The notes beneath the pieces were generated by a model. That model did no database searches. It saw only the letters and a program-made list of their open reading frames with translations, and was not told the DNA's origin. 39,971 nt of DNA, taken from the NCBI RefSeq assembly GCF_005222955.1, contig NZ_LWUA01000052.1, positions 1 through 39,971 of the forward strand, written 5' to 3'. Source of the stretch: Blastococcus sp. CCUG 61487. Its GTDB lineage: Bacteria; Actinomycetota; Actinomycetes; Mycobacteriales; Geodermatophilaceae. Both the position numbers and the translations under genes were made by a program. Positions 33,566 to 39,971 of the stretch are shown one piece after another (the stretch's first letter is position 1; the number at the start of each line of letters is the position of its first letter).

Positions 33566-35065
33566 CTACGTCGCGGGCGGCACCCGGTCGGCCAGGAGCT
33601 GGGAGCGGCGCACCTTGCCGGCCTCGTCGCGCAGGGGCTCGGCGACCAACTCGAAGGTGCGCGGCTGCTTGTAGCGGACCAGCCGCTCGGCGAGGTGCCG
33701 GCGGAGGTCGTCGAGGTCGACGTCGTCGATACCGGGGGCGGGCTGCACGATCGCGTGCACCACCTGCCCGAGGTCGTCGTCCGGCAGCCCGATGACGGCG
33801 CTGGACGCGACCTGCGGGTGCTCGTCGAGCGCGGCCTCGACCTCGGCGGGGTACACGTTCGACCCGCCGACGAGGATCATGTCGGTGCGCCGGTCGGCCA
33901 GGTAGAGGTAGCCGTCCTCGTCCATCCAGCCGACGTCGCCGAGGGACTCCCAGTCGCCACGGGTGCGCGCCTCCGCCCCGATGTAGCGGTAGGACGGGGC
34001 CTGGCCCGGCCCGCGGCGCAGGAACACCTCGCCGACGGTGCCCGGCGGGAGCTGCTCGCCGTCCGGGCCCAGGATCGTCATCTCGCCGTACAGCACCTTG
34101 CCCACCGAGCCGCGGTGCTCCAGCCACTCGGCGCCGCTGATGATCGTGCCGGCCTGCGCCTCGGTGCCGGCGTAGAGCTCCATGAGCACCTCGGGGCCGA
34201 CCCAGTCGATCCAGGCCTCCTTGAGCCACGGCGGGCAGGGGGCGGCCAGGTGCCAGACGGTCTCGAGCGAGGAGATGTCGTACCGGGTGCGGACGTCGTC
34301 GGGCAGCCGCCAGATGCGGCTCATCATGGCGGGCACGAGGTAGAGCCAGGTGGCGCGGTGCCGCTCGACGGTGGCGAGGACGCCCTCGGCGTCGAACTTC
34401 GGCATGAGCACCAGGGTGGAGCCGTCCAGCAGGCCCGCCATCGCGCTGGTGAACGGGCCGTTGTGGTACATCGGCCCCGGCATCACGAGGACCCCGCCGG
34501 GGCGGTGCTTCCACACCAGCGCGCCGAACGGCTCGACGACGCCGGTCTGCCCGGAGACGATCAGCTTGGGGCGTCCGGTGCTGCCACCGGAGGTGGGCGC
34601 CTTGTAGGCCGGCGAGACGACGGGTGGCAGCGGGGCGTCGTCTTCGACGCCGGCGAGCAGCTCCTCGACGTCGGCGATCGGCCGGTCGAGCGGGATGTCG
34701 CCGCGGGCGACGACGAGCGGCGGGTCGGCGAGCTCGACCACGCCCTGGAGCTCCAGCGGCGGCAGCGCCGCCGACACCGGCTGCGGGACCGCGCCGACCT
34801 TCCAGGCGGCGATGCACGCCTCGACGAACTCCACGCTGTTGGGCAGGCCGATGGTCAGCAGGTCGCCGTGGGCGACGCCGCGCGCGAGCAGCCCTCTGGC
34901 CAGGCGGTTCGTGCGGCGCTCGAGCTCGGCCCAGCTGCGGGTGGTGCCCTCGCAGACCACGGCCGGGGTGTCCCCGTACCGGCCCGCGAGTTCGCCGACG
35001 CGGACCCCGATGGGCGGCGGCGGAGGCTCGGCGAGCGTCGGTGTGCCGGGCGCGGTGTCGGTCAA
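33566..35065 (-). CDS. AMP-dependent acyl-CoA ligase (FadD-like)
   Basis: A 499-residue adenylate-forming enzyme that activates a carboxylic acid to acyl-CoA. The P-loop-like TSGGSTGRPK is at 158-167, YAGTE at 298-302, GDVG at 377-380, the hinge DRRTDMILVGG at 391-401 and the catalytic lysine K484 in EAGKVRR. The TSGGSTG form of the motif is typical of the cholate/steroid-CoA-ligase-like group, so a steroid, bile-acid or aromatic substrate is possible but not shown. The start is a TTG (35063-35065) with GGGAGG 5-6 nt upstream; no ATG or GTG is suitably placed. It heads the operon with the two acyl-CoA dehydrogenases. Confidence 0.9.
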   Translation of the reverse strand: MTDTAPGTPTLAEPPPPPIGVRVGELAGRYGDTPAVVCEGTTRSWAELERRTNRLARGLLARGVAHGDLLTIGLPNSVEFVEACIAAWKVGAVPQPVSAALPPLELQGVVELADPPLVVARGDIPLDRPIADVEELLAGVEDDAPLPPVVSPAYKAPTSGGSTGRPKLIVSGQTGVVEPFGALVWKHRPGGVLVMPGPMYHNGPFTSAMAGLLDGSTLVLMPKFDAEGVLATVERHRATWLYLVPAMMSRIWRLPDDVRTRYDISSLETVWHLAAPCPPWLKEAWIDWVGPEVLMELYAGTEAQAGTIISGAEWLEHRGSVGKVLYGEMTILGPDGEQLPPGTVGEVFLRRGPGQAPSYRYIGAEARTRGDWESLGDVGWMDEDGYLYLADRRTDMILVGGSNVYPAEVEAALDEHPQVASSAVIGLPDDDLGQVVHAIVQPAPGIDDVDLDDLRRHLAERLVRYKQPRTFELVAEPLRDEAGKVRRSQLLADRVPPAT

Positions 35066-35103
35066 GGCTGCCTCCCCGGAGGCGTGGGCGCCCCCGGTTT
35101 CGG

Positions 35104-35132
35104 ACTGTAACGCAGGCCATGTTCTGCCTGCG
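35104..35132 (-). promoter_or_regulatory. Promoter and palindromic operator of the acyl-CoA operon
   Basis: CGCAGGC (35111-35117) and GCCTGCG (35126-35132) form an inverted repeat with an 8-nt AT-richer centre. Directly downstream on the minus strand is TACAGT (35104-35109), a good -10 that would start transcription about 30 nt before the TTG start. The palindrome covers the spacer and -35 region, where a TetR- or FadR-type repressor would block transcription. No regulator gene is adjacent. Confidence 0.45.
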
Positions 35133-35166
35133 GGCGGTCGCCCGAGCCCGGCGGCCGCCCGGGTGG

Positions 35167-35418
35167 CTAGGACCCGCGGCGCAGCGGCACGGGCGCGTGC
35201 CCGGGGTCCGCGGGCTCCTCGACGACACCGGTCCGCGACCGGCCGTCCAGCCAGGAGAGCCACTCGGACGACTCGCTGTCGTCGTGGCCGGCCGCTCGGA
35301 CCACGAGGTAGCCGACGCCGACGACGACGGCGAGCACGAGCAGGGCCGCGATCCCCAGCCAGCCGTGCAGCGGCGGAACCGTGAGACTGCCGGGCAGCGG
35401 CGAGGAATCGGTGGGCAT
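35167..35418 (-). CDS. Small single-pass membrane protein, unknown
   Basis: An 83-residue protein with a short Pro/Ser-rich N-terminus, a membrane helix at about 22-42 (GIAALLVLAVVVGVGYLVV), then an acidic stretch DDSESSEWLSWLD and a basic tail. Similar small anchors occur in actinobacteria without known function. The ATG at 35416-35418 lacks a clear Shine-Dalgarno; an ATG 19 codons upstream is an alternative. It ends in TAG. Confidence 0.6.
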   Translation of the reverse strand: MPTDSSPLPGSLTVPPLHGWLGIAALLVLAVVVGVGYLVVRAAGHDDSESSEWLSWLDGRSRTGVVEEPADPGHAPVPLRRGS

Positions 35419-35690
35419 GGGCACCAGGGTGCGCGTGGATGGCGGTGCCCAAACCCGCCGCAGCACGGGCCTCACCCGGTCGGGTCAGCACGCCTGTCCG
35501 GCGTCGTCGCCGCCGACCCTCCCCATCCGGGTGACCACCCACCGTGACGACAGGACTACAGCAGTGCGTCGCCGTAGCGTTCGTTCTCGTGCCGGAACAG
35601 CAGCGAGAGGTGGGTGGGATGGGCGTCGAGCCGCATGTCGACGGCGAGGTCGTCGCAGCTCCACAGGGCCAGGTGGCCCGCCCCGCTGCG

Positions 35691-36611
35691 GTGCGCCGTC
35701 GTCCGAACGTCTCCGGTGACCTGCCCACCGTCTTCGAGACCGCGCCGATGTTCCGGCGGACGCTGGCCGGCTACGACCGCTTCCAGGTCGACTCCTACGT
35801 CCAGTGGGCGGAGGACGAGCTGGCCACCGCCGACCGGGAGCGCGAGCACCTGACCGAGCGGCACCTCCGCACCGAGGCCGAGCTGGCCGAGGCCCGCGAG
35901 CTGCTCGCGCACTCCTCGGCGGGGGGCGAGTTCCTCCAGCTCTCCCGCCGGCTCGGCACCCTGCTCGCCACCGCGGCCGACGAGGCCGACGGGATGCTCG
36001 GCGAGGCCGACGCCGACCGCCGTGCCGCCGTCGCCGAGCTCGACCGGGCGGCCTCCGAGGCACGCGCGATGACCGCGCAGGCCGTGGCCCAGGCCGAGCT
36101 GACGACCGCGGCCGCCGCGTCCGAGGCCGCCGGCCTGCTGGCCGAGGCCCGCCGGTTCGTGGCGGAGGCCGAGGTGACCCGGGCCCGGGCGGCGACGGAC
36201 GCCGAGGCGGTCCGCGCGGAGCTGCGGGCCCTGGAGTCGCGCGCCGTCGAGGCGGCGGAGCGACTGCGGCAGCAGGCCGCCGACGAGGTGGCCGCGGCAC
36301 GGCTGCAGGTGCGCGAGGAGATCGTGGGCATGCTGGCCACCGCGCGAGCGGAGCGACAGCGGGCCGACGCCGACGCCGCCCGGGACCGCGCACGCCGGGA
36401 CGAGGCCGCGGATCGCCACCGGTCCGCGCTGCTCGGCGAGGTGACGGCGCTCGAGGGCCGCCGCGACGCGCTGCGCCGCGAGGTCGACGGCCTGGCCCGG
36501 CGACTCGCCCGGCCGGCCGCCGACACGCCGGTGCCCGCCCAGCGGTCGGTGCTCGCGTGGCTGGGCCGGCCGCCCCGGCTCAGGAAGCCGGTGTCGATCC
36601 CGGAGCGGTGA
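35691..36611 (+). CDS. DivIVA-like coiled-coil protein
   Basis: About 306 residues, mostly heptad-like helix rich in Ala, Glu and Arg. The N-terminal FRRTLAGYDRFQVDSYVQWAEDEL resembles the membrane-binding DivIVA/GpsB start (the FRRxxxGYDxxQVDxYV pattern), and the remainder is long coiled coil with a basic tail. Such proteins mark poles or septa and recruit wall-growth or chromosome factors. The start is uncertain: GTG 35691 is used here, with ATG 35748 (just before FRRTL) and ATG 35619 (preceded by GAGAGG) as alternatives. The 3' end overlaps by 32 bp the end of the convergent UGSC gene. Confidence 0.75.
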   Translation: MRRRPNVSGDLPTVFETAPMFRRTLAGYDRFQVDSYVQWAEDELATADREREHLTERHLRTEAELAEARELLAHSSAGGEFLQLSRRLGTLLATAADEADGMLGEADADRRAAVAELDRAASEARAMTAQAVAQAELTTAAAASEAAGLLAEARRFVAEAEVTRARAATDAEAVRAELRALESRAVEAAERLRQQAADEVAAARLQVREEIVGMLATARAERQRADADAARDRARRDEAADRHRSALLGEVTALEGRRDALRREVDGLARRLARPAADTPVPAQRSVLAWLGRPPRLRKPVSIPER

Positions 36612-37113
36612 CCGCGGCGACGACGGCGGCGTACGCGTCGTCGGCGACGGCGCGCAGCTCCTCGTCGGTCCGGTCCTGCACGGGGTGCGGGACCAGGACG
36701 AACGGCGCGGGGAACCCGAGCGCCTCGCCCTGCATGCGGGCGGCGTCGGCGAACACCTCGCTGGCCAGGAAGACCCCCACCACGCCACGGCGCTCGAGGT
36801 CGGCGATGTCGTGCACACTGCACGACGTGCACGAGCCCTAATCGGCGAGCGCCTCGATGACCACCTCGCACCGCTCGGCGATCTCGTGCCGCAGGTCCAC
36901 CGGCGCCGTACGGGTGAACGTGGGCTTGCGGTAGCGGCGCACGATCACGCCGTCGGCGGTGAGCAGCTCCTCGAGCCGGTTCAGGACGACGTCACCGCGG
37001 GCCTTGCTGATGTCGAGCAGCCCGACGGTGCGGCCGCGCAGCTCGGCGGGGCGGGGCAGCAGCTCCCGCTCCGTCGTCCGCTGCTCGCCGGTCGGGTCCA
37101 GGACTGTTCTCAT
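36580..37113 (-). CDS. UGSC-family selenoprotein with an in-frame UAG (Sec) codon
   Basis: One 178-codon gene from ATG 37111-37113 to TGA 36580-36582, interrupted at codon 92 by TAG (36838-36840). Residues 1-91 match the UGSC N-terminus, including RPAELRGRTVGLLDISKARGD and RYRKPTFTR. After the TAG the same frame continues GSCTSCSVHDIADLERRGVVGVF...VPHPVQDRT, the rest of the family. TAG stands exactly at the U (or Cys) of [UC]GSC. A SECIS-like hairpin starts 11 nt downstream. UAG-coded selenocysteine is known in Geodermatophilus and Blastococcus, so I read this as full-length, 177 aa. The gene overlaps the thioredoxin-domain gene's stop (ATGA). Family function is unknown; a redox role is likely from the Sec, the nearby CxxC and the partner. 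Alternatives are a pseudogene or two separate ORFs. Confidence 0.88.
36808..36826 (-). promoter_or_regulatory. Candidate bacterial SECIS hairpin
   Basis: In the mRNA, GUCGUGCA-GUG-UGCACGAC is a perfect 8-bp stem with a 3-nt loop that begins with GU, the bases SelB-recognised bacterial SECIS loops usually show. The stem begins 11 nt after the UAG and the loop 19 nt after it, within the usual window. It lies in codons for TSCSVHD, so the element is inside the coding sequence, as in bacterial selenoprotein mRNAs. Confidence 0.75.
36838..36840 (-). other. In-frame TAG, predicted selenocysteine codon
   Basis: The codon is TAG, not TGA, and is followed by GGC TCG TGC (GSC). From a Cys codon or from TGA two base changes would be needed, so a single sequencing error is unlikely. 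Other genes in the window also end in TAG, so readthrough must depend on the SECIS. Confidence 0.82.
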
Positions 37114-38507
37114 GCGTGCACCTCTCGAGTCACCGGGGCGCTCCCCGTGTCACCGGACACCCAGCCGCCGACGATGGCGCTGAACAGGCCGGCGTCGCCG
37201 CCGGCGTGGGCGACCAGCAGACCGCCCGGTCGGAACTTCGGCAGCTCGATCCCCGCGAGCCCCTCGTGGATGCCCTCGGCGATGCCGTTCGCGCCGCGCA
37301 GCAGCTCGTCCGACGGGAGGGTGAGCAGCGTGGTCAGCTCGGCGATCAGCCGGGCGCGGTCCCAGCCGGCCTCGCGGAACACCCGGCCGTGCTCCGGGGA
37401 GACGATGAGGAGCGCGTCGAACGCCATGGGCAGCTTCGGGTGCCCGTTGACTCGGAGGCAGGCGGCGAAGGTGCGCGCCAGCGACTCGGCCGTCCGGCTG
37501 AGCTGGTCGACGACGGGCTGCACACCGGAGCCGGCGAAGAGGGTGACCGCGTCGCCCGGGACTCCGCGGTCGGCGCTCAGGGGCGCGAACGGGCTGCCCT
37601 CCTCGCGCTCGGCGAAGCAGAAGGTGAGCTTGCCGGGGTTGCCGAGGGTGGCCCGGTCGATCCCGCCGGGCCGGCCGCCACCGACGTTGCGGACGACGAG
37701 CTGCAGCGCCCGGCCGATCGTGGCGTTCGCGCGGTTGCCCTGCCCCAGGGCGTTGACCCCGCTGTTCATGCCGATCCGGCGCGCGATGGGGCCGTTGACG
37801 ACGACCACCGGTCCGGAGAAGTACGTCGTCGCCAGCAGGCCGTGGAGGGCGAACTCCTCGGTGCAGGCGGCCTCGAGGGCGGCCAGCACGACCGGCAGGT
37901 GCTCGGGCAGGCAGCCGGCCATGACCGCGTTGACCGCCACCTTCTCGACGGTGCACTCGACGAGGTCGGGCGGGACGACGGCGACGACGTCCTGAGGGTC
38001 GCGGGTGGTGCCGCGCAGCATCCGCAGGACCCGCTCGGGAGTGGGCGGAACGACGGGGAGGCCGTCGGTCCAGCCGCGGTCGAAGAGCGCCTCGTGCTCG
38101 TCCTCGAGGTCGGCGAGCTCGACGCGGCGGCTGCTCAGGCCGGTGCCGCCGTAGCGCGCCTCGAGGGCGTCGATCCGGAACGGGTCGACCGAGAGCGAGC
38201 CACAGCCGGGGCGGTGCTCGGGGAGGTCGGGGCCCAGGCCGGTGCGGCCGGTCAGCTCCTCCCACTGCTCGCGGCTCCAGCCGACGACGCGGGCTGTCTC
38301 CTCGCCATCGGTTATCCGCATCAGGGTGGGGACCGTCTCGATGCCGAGCCGGTAGGAGAGCTCGAGCTCGGTGTCGTCGTGGTCGAACCACTCGGGGTCG
38401 TCCTGGGACCAGACCGCGGCGCCCAGGTCACGCAGGACCGGTTCGACGAGGACGCAGGTGGGGCAGTCGCGCTTCACCACGGCCACGAGACCGTCGGGCA
38501 GCTGCAT
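37110..38507 (-). CDS. Thioredoxin-domain protein partnered with the UGSC selenoprotein
   Basis: A 465-residue protein. Residues 1-100 form a thioredoxin-like domain with a C15-P-T-C18 active site, a later TVPTLMRI (cis-Pro) strand, and GWSREQWEELTG. The larger part, about 130-460, is a conserved domain of unknown function that begins DRGWTDGLPVVPPTPERV and contains SGVNALGQGNRANATIGRA and GNPGKLTFCFAE; I know it as a frequent neighbour of UGSC proteins. The ATG at 38505-38507 has no Shine-Dalgarno but TACGGT lies 7 nt upstream, so a leaderless mRNA is likely. Its stop overlaps the UGSC start (ATGA). A thiol/selenol electron transfer between the two proteins is inferred. Confidence 0.87.
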   Translation of the reverse strand: MQLPDGLVAVVKRDCPTCVLVEPVLRDLGAAVWSQDDPEWFDHDDTELELSYRLGIETVPTLMRITDGEETARVVGWSREQWEELTGRTGLGPDLPEHRPGCGSLSVDPFRIDALEARYGGTGLSSRRVELADLEDEHEALFDRGWTDGLPVVPPTPERVLRMLRGTTRDPQDVVAVVPPDLVECTVEKVAVNAVMAGCLPEHLPVVLAALEAACTEEFALHGLLATTYFSGPVVVVNGPIARRIGMNSGVNALGQGNRANATIGRALQLVVRNVGGGRPGGIDRATLGNPGKLTFCFAEREEGSPFAPLSADRGVPGDAVTLFAGSGVQPVVDQLSRTAESLARTFAACLRVNGHPKLPMAFDALLIVSPEHGRVFREAGWDRARLIAELTTLLTLPSDELLRGANGIAEGIHEGLAGIELPKFRPGGLLVAHAGGDAGLFSAIVGGWVSGDTGSAPVTREVHA

Positions 38508-38514
38508 GCGTCGG

Positions 38515-38520
38515 ACCGTA
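38515..38520 (-). promoter_or_regulatory. -10 element of a leaderless promoter for the thioredoxin-UGSC operon
   Basis: On the minus strand TACGGT is followed by 7 nt (CCGACGC) and ATG. This supports a two-gene leaderless operon, so both products would be made from one transcript starting at 38507. Confidence 0.5.
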
Positions 38521-38644
38521 GCGCATGGGGCGGCAATCATCGGCTGCCTGGCGGCCGACTACCTGTCCGCGTCAAGCCCCGTCCCGCATCTGTGGACAGG
38601 CGTCTGACCTGGGGATTCAGGTGGTCGAGGCGTGCTTGCTGCGG

Positions 38645-38650
38645 TAGTAT
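38645..38650 (+). promoter_or_regulatory. -10 element of the DUF222/HNH gene
   Basis: TAGTAT ends 6 nt before the ATG at 38657, so transcription should start at or next to the start codon. The hexamer is immediately followed by the LexA-like box. Confidence 0.55.
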
Positions 38651-38666
38651 TCGTACATGTGTTCGA
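38651..38666. promoter_or_regulatory. Candidate LexA (SOS) box
   Basis: TCGTACATGTGTTCGA differs at one position from the mycobacterial/actinobacterial LexA consensus TCGAAC-N4-GTTCGA. It covers the predicted transcription start and the first three codons. LexA binding there would repress this gene until DNA damage. Some 13E12-family genes of mycobacteria are known to be LexA-controlled. Confidence 0.6.
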
Positions 38667-39895
38667 CCGGATGTGAGACGCCGCTGGAGTGCCTGACCGG
38701 TGCTCTGGAGGCGTTGGCCGGTCAGGAGCTGACGTCGTCGTTCGGGCCGGCGATGCTGGAGCGGGCCGGGGTGCTGGTCCGCGCGCGGAACACGCTGGTC
38801 GCCGATCTGGCCCGCACCGTGCGGGAGTGCGAGCTCACCCAGGCACCGGAGCACGACGGCAAAGCCACGATGGCCTCCTGGCTGCGCGGGCACCACCGGC
38901 TGCCGCAGGCCGTCGCCTCGCAGCTGGTCCGCACCGGCCGCGCCCTGCAGCAGCTGCCGGCGCTGGCCGCCGCGGCTGCGGCGGGCGTGGTGCCGCCCGA
39001 GGCGGTGACGGTGATCGCCCCGATCGCGTCGGAGGTCAATGTTGCCCGGGCGCAGGCGCAGGGGGTGGAGCTCGCCGAGATCGACGCCCTGCTCACCGAG
39101 GTCGCCGCCACCCGGCCACACGCCGACCTCCGCCAAGCCGTCGGGCACTACCTGGACCGGCTGGACCCCGACGGACCCGAACCCGACCCCACCGAGCAGC
39201 GCAGCCTCACGGTCACCCGGGACAGCAACGGCCTGGTGGTCGGCCGGTTCGTCCTGGACGCGATCGGCGGGGAGAAGCTGCAGGCCGCGATCGAGTCGAT
39301 CCTGCAGGCCTCCCGCCCCGCCGGTGACCTGCGGACCCGCGCCCAGCAGGCCGGTGACGCCCTCGTCCAGCTCGTCGACAACGCCCTGGCCTCCGGCGGG
39401 CTGCCGATCCTGCGCGGCCACAAGCCCCACGTGGTGGTCACCATCGACCTCGACGACCTGGTCGACCCCCACACCGGGGCCGGAGCTGCCCGTACCGGGT
39501 TCGGCGGCGTCATCTCCGCCGCCAAGGCCCGCTGGCTGGCGTGTGACGGCAACGTCACCCGCATCGTCATCGGCCCCGACGGCCAACCCCTGGACGTCGG
39601 CCGCACCAAGCGGCTGTTCCCGCCGCACCTGCGCCGCGCGGTGGAGATCCGCGACCAGCACTGCGTCTTCGCCGGCTGCGACGCCCCCTCCTGGTGGTGC
39701 GACGTCCACCACCTCGTGCACTGGGCCGACGGCGGAGACACCTCACTGGAGAACTCAGGGCTCCTGTGCGAACGGCACCACACCAAGGTCCACCACGGCT
39801 TCCGGATCGAACGACAACCCGACGGCCGATGGCGCACCTACCGCCCCGACGGCACCGAGATCCTCGTCCTCGAACCGTTCCTCATCCCCGCCTGA
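38657..39895 (+). CDS. DUF222 (13E12 repeat-type) protein with C-terminal HNH nuclease domain
   Basis: A 412-residue protein. DUF222 spans about 40-300, with SWLRGHHRLPQAVASQLVR and EAVTVIAPIAS. The HNH domain is near 330-380, with the zinc-holding CVFAGC and the catalytic WCDVHHLVHWADGG...LLCERHH. These proteins are multicopy in actinobacterial genomes and may be tied to mobile DNA or DNA-damage responses, but their role is unclear. The ATG at 38657 is preceded by TAGTAT at 6 nt, so the mRNA is likely leaderless. The nuclease motifs look intact. A strong terminator follows. Confidence 0.93.
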   Translation: MCSTGCETPLECLTGALEALAGQELTSSFGPAMLERAGVLVRARNTLVADLARTVRECELTQAPEHDGKATMASWLRGHHRLPQAVASQLVRTGRALQQLPALAAAAAAGVVPPEAVTVIAPIASEVNVARAQAQGVELAEIDALLTEVAATRPHADLRQAVGHYLDRLDPDGPEPDPTEQRSLTVTRDSNGLVVGRFVLDAIGGEKLQAAIESILQASRPAGDLRTRAQQAGDALVQLVDNALASGGLPILRGHKPHVVVTIDLDDLVDPHTGAGAARTGFGGVISAAKARWLACDGNVTRIVIGPDGQPLDVGRTKRLFPPHLRRAVEIRDQHCVFAGCDAPSWWCDVHHLVHWADGGDTSLENSGLLCERHHTKVHHGFRIERQPDGRWRTYRPDGTEILVLEPFLIPA

Positions 39896-39898
39896 CCG

Positions 39899-39942
39899 AG
39901 CACGACCGGCCCGCACGGAACCCCGTGTGGGCCGGTCGTGCT
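39899..39942 (+). terminator. Strong hairpin terminator after the DUF222/HNH gene
   Basis: A 20-bp stem (19 Watson-Crick pairs and one G-U) closed by an AACC loop lies 3 nt after the stop codon. The arms run 39899-39918 and 39923-39942. There is no real T tract. Confidence 0.85.
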
Positions 39943-39971
39943 GCACGCATGGATGCTCCTATGGATCGTCA

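Noticed and set aside
35544-35690. Upstream start for the DivIVA-like gene at 35544
   Set aside because: Codons there have poor third-position GC, there is no family similarity before the VFETAPMFRRTL segment, and the opposite strand looks more coding.
36580-37113. UGSC gene as an ordinary pseudogene or as two separate genes
   Set aside because: The break is a single codon at the exact Sec/Cys site, both sides are intact and the SECIS-like hairpin is present. From TGC or TGA two base changes are needed, which is unlikely for a random error.

Overview
This is a roughly 40-kb stretch of very GC-rich actinobacterial chromosome. The protein set fits the Geodermatophilaceae (Blastococcus, Geodermatophilus or Modestobacter-like): a DUF222/13E12-type HNH protein, tandem universal stress proteins, a DUF3068 protein, a DivIVA-like coiled-coil protein, dodecin and several leaderless genes. 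The family placement is an inference from gene content and from an apparent UAG selenocysteine codon. I see no rRNA, tRNA, IS element, prophage or CRISPR array.

Layout. 1-6.4 kb: dodecin, a DHA2-type MFS exporter and an old-yellow-enzyme flavoprotein on the minus strand, divergent from a MacB-type ABC ATPase/permease pair. 6.5-12.3 kb: a cell-envelope block with an MreB-like actin facing a RodA(SEDS)-PBP2 natural fusion, an anchored protein of unknown function and a lipoprotein. 12.6-15.7 kb: a three-part membrane protein (PAP2 phosphatase + kinase-like domain + YbhN-type flippase domain) translationally coupled to a second PAP2 protein. 15.8-19.9 kb: an NTF2-like protein, an OFA-family MFS transporter, two universal stress proteins and small proteins. 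19.9-23.2 kb: a class III CoA-transferase, a LigB/DODA dioxygenase with a palindromic operator, a histidine phosphatase and a tiny basic protein. 23.3-28.6 kb: a PucR regulator, a CBS-domain protein, a Cys-rich small protein, an LLM flavin monooxygenase, an MFS transporter and a TRIC channel. 28.6-31.1 kb: a frameshifted M20 amidohydrolase and a DUF3068 protein. 31.2-35.1 kb: an acyl-CoA catabolic operon (FadD ligase and two coupled acyl-CoA dehydrogenases). 35.2-36.6 kb: a small membrane protein and a DivIVA-like protein. 36.6-38.5 kb: a thioredoxin-domain protein coupled to a UGSC-family protein. 38.7-39.9 kb: the DUF222/HNH protein.

The most striking item is the UGSC-family gene at 36580-37113 (minus strand). 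Its reading frame is interrupted by TAG exactly where the family has selenocysteine or cysteine (the U/C of [UC]GSC). A perfect 8-bp stem with a GUG loop begins 11 nt after that codon, as expected for a bacterial SECIS element. UAG-directed selenocysteine insertion has been reported in Geodermatophilus and Blastococcus, so this is best read as one 177-residue selenoprotein rather than two ORFs or a pseudogene. Other genes here (98-aa protein, TRIC channel, small membrane protein) end in TAG, so UAG must also still terminate.

Other items worth attention are the single-chain SEDS-transpeptidase next to an MreB homologue, the PAP2-kinase-flippase fusion, a set of leaderless promoters (TANNNT ending 6-7 nt before the start codon), a LexA-like box over the HNH gene start, and a MarR-like palindrome inside the last codons of a phosphatase gene.
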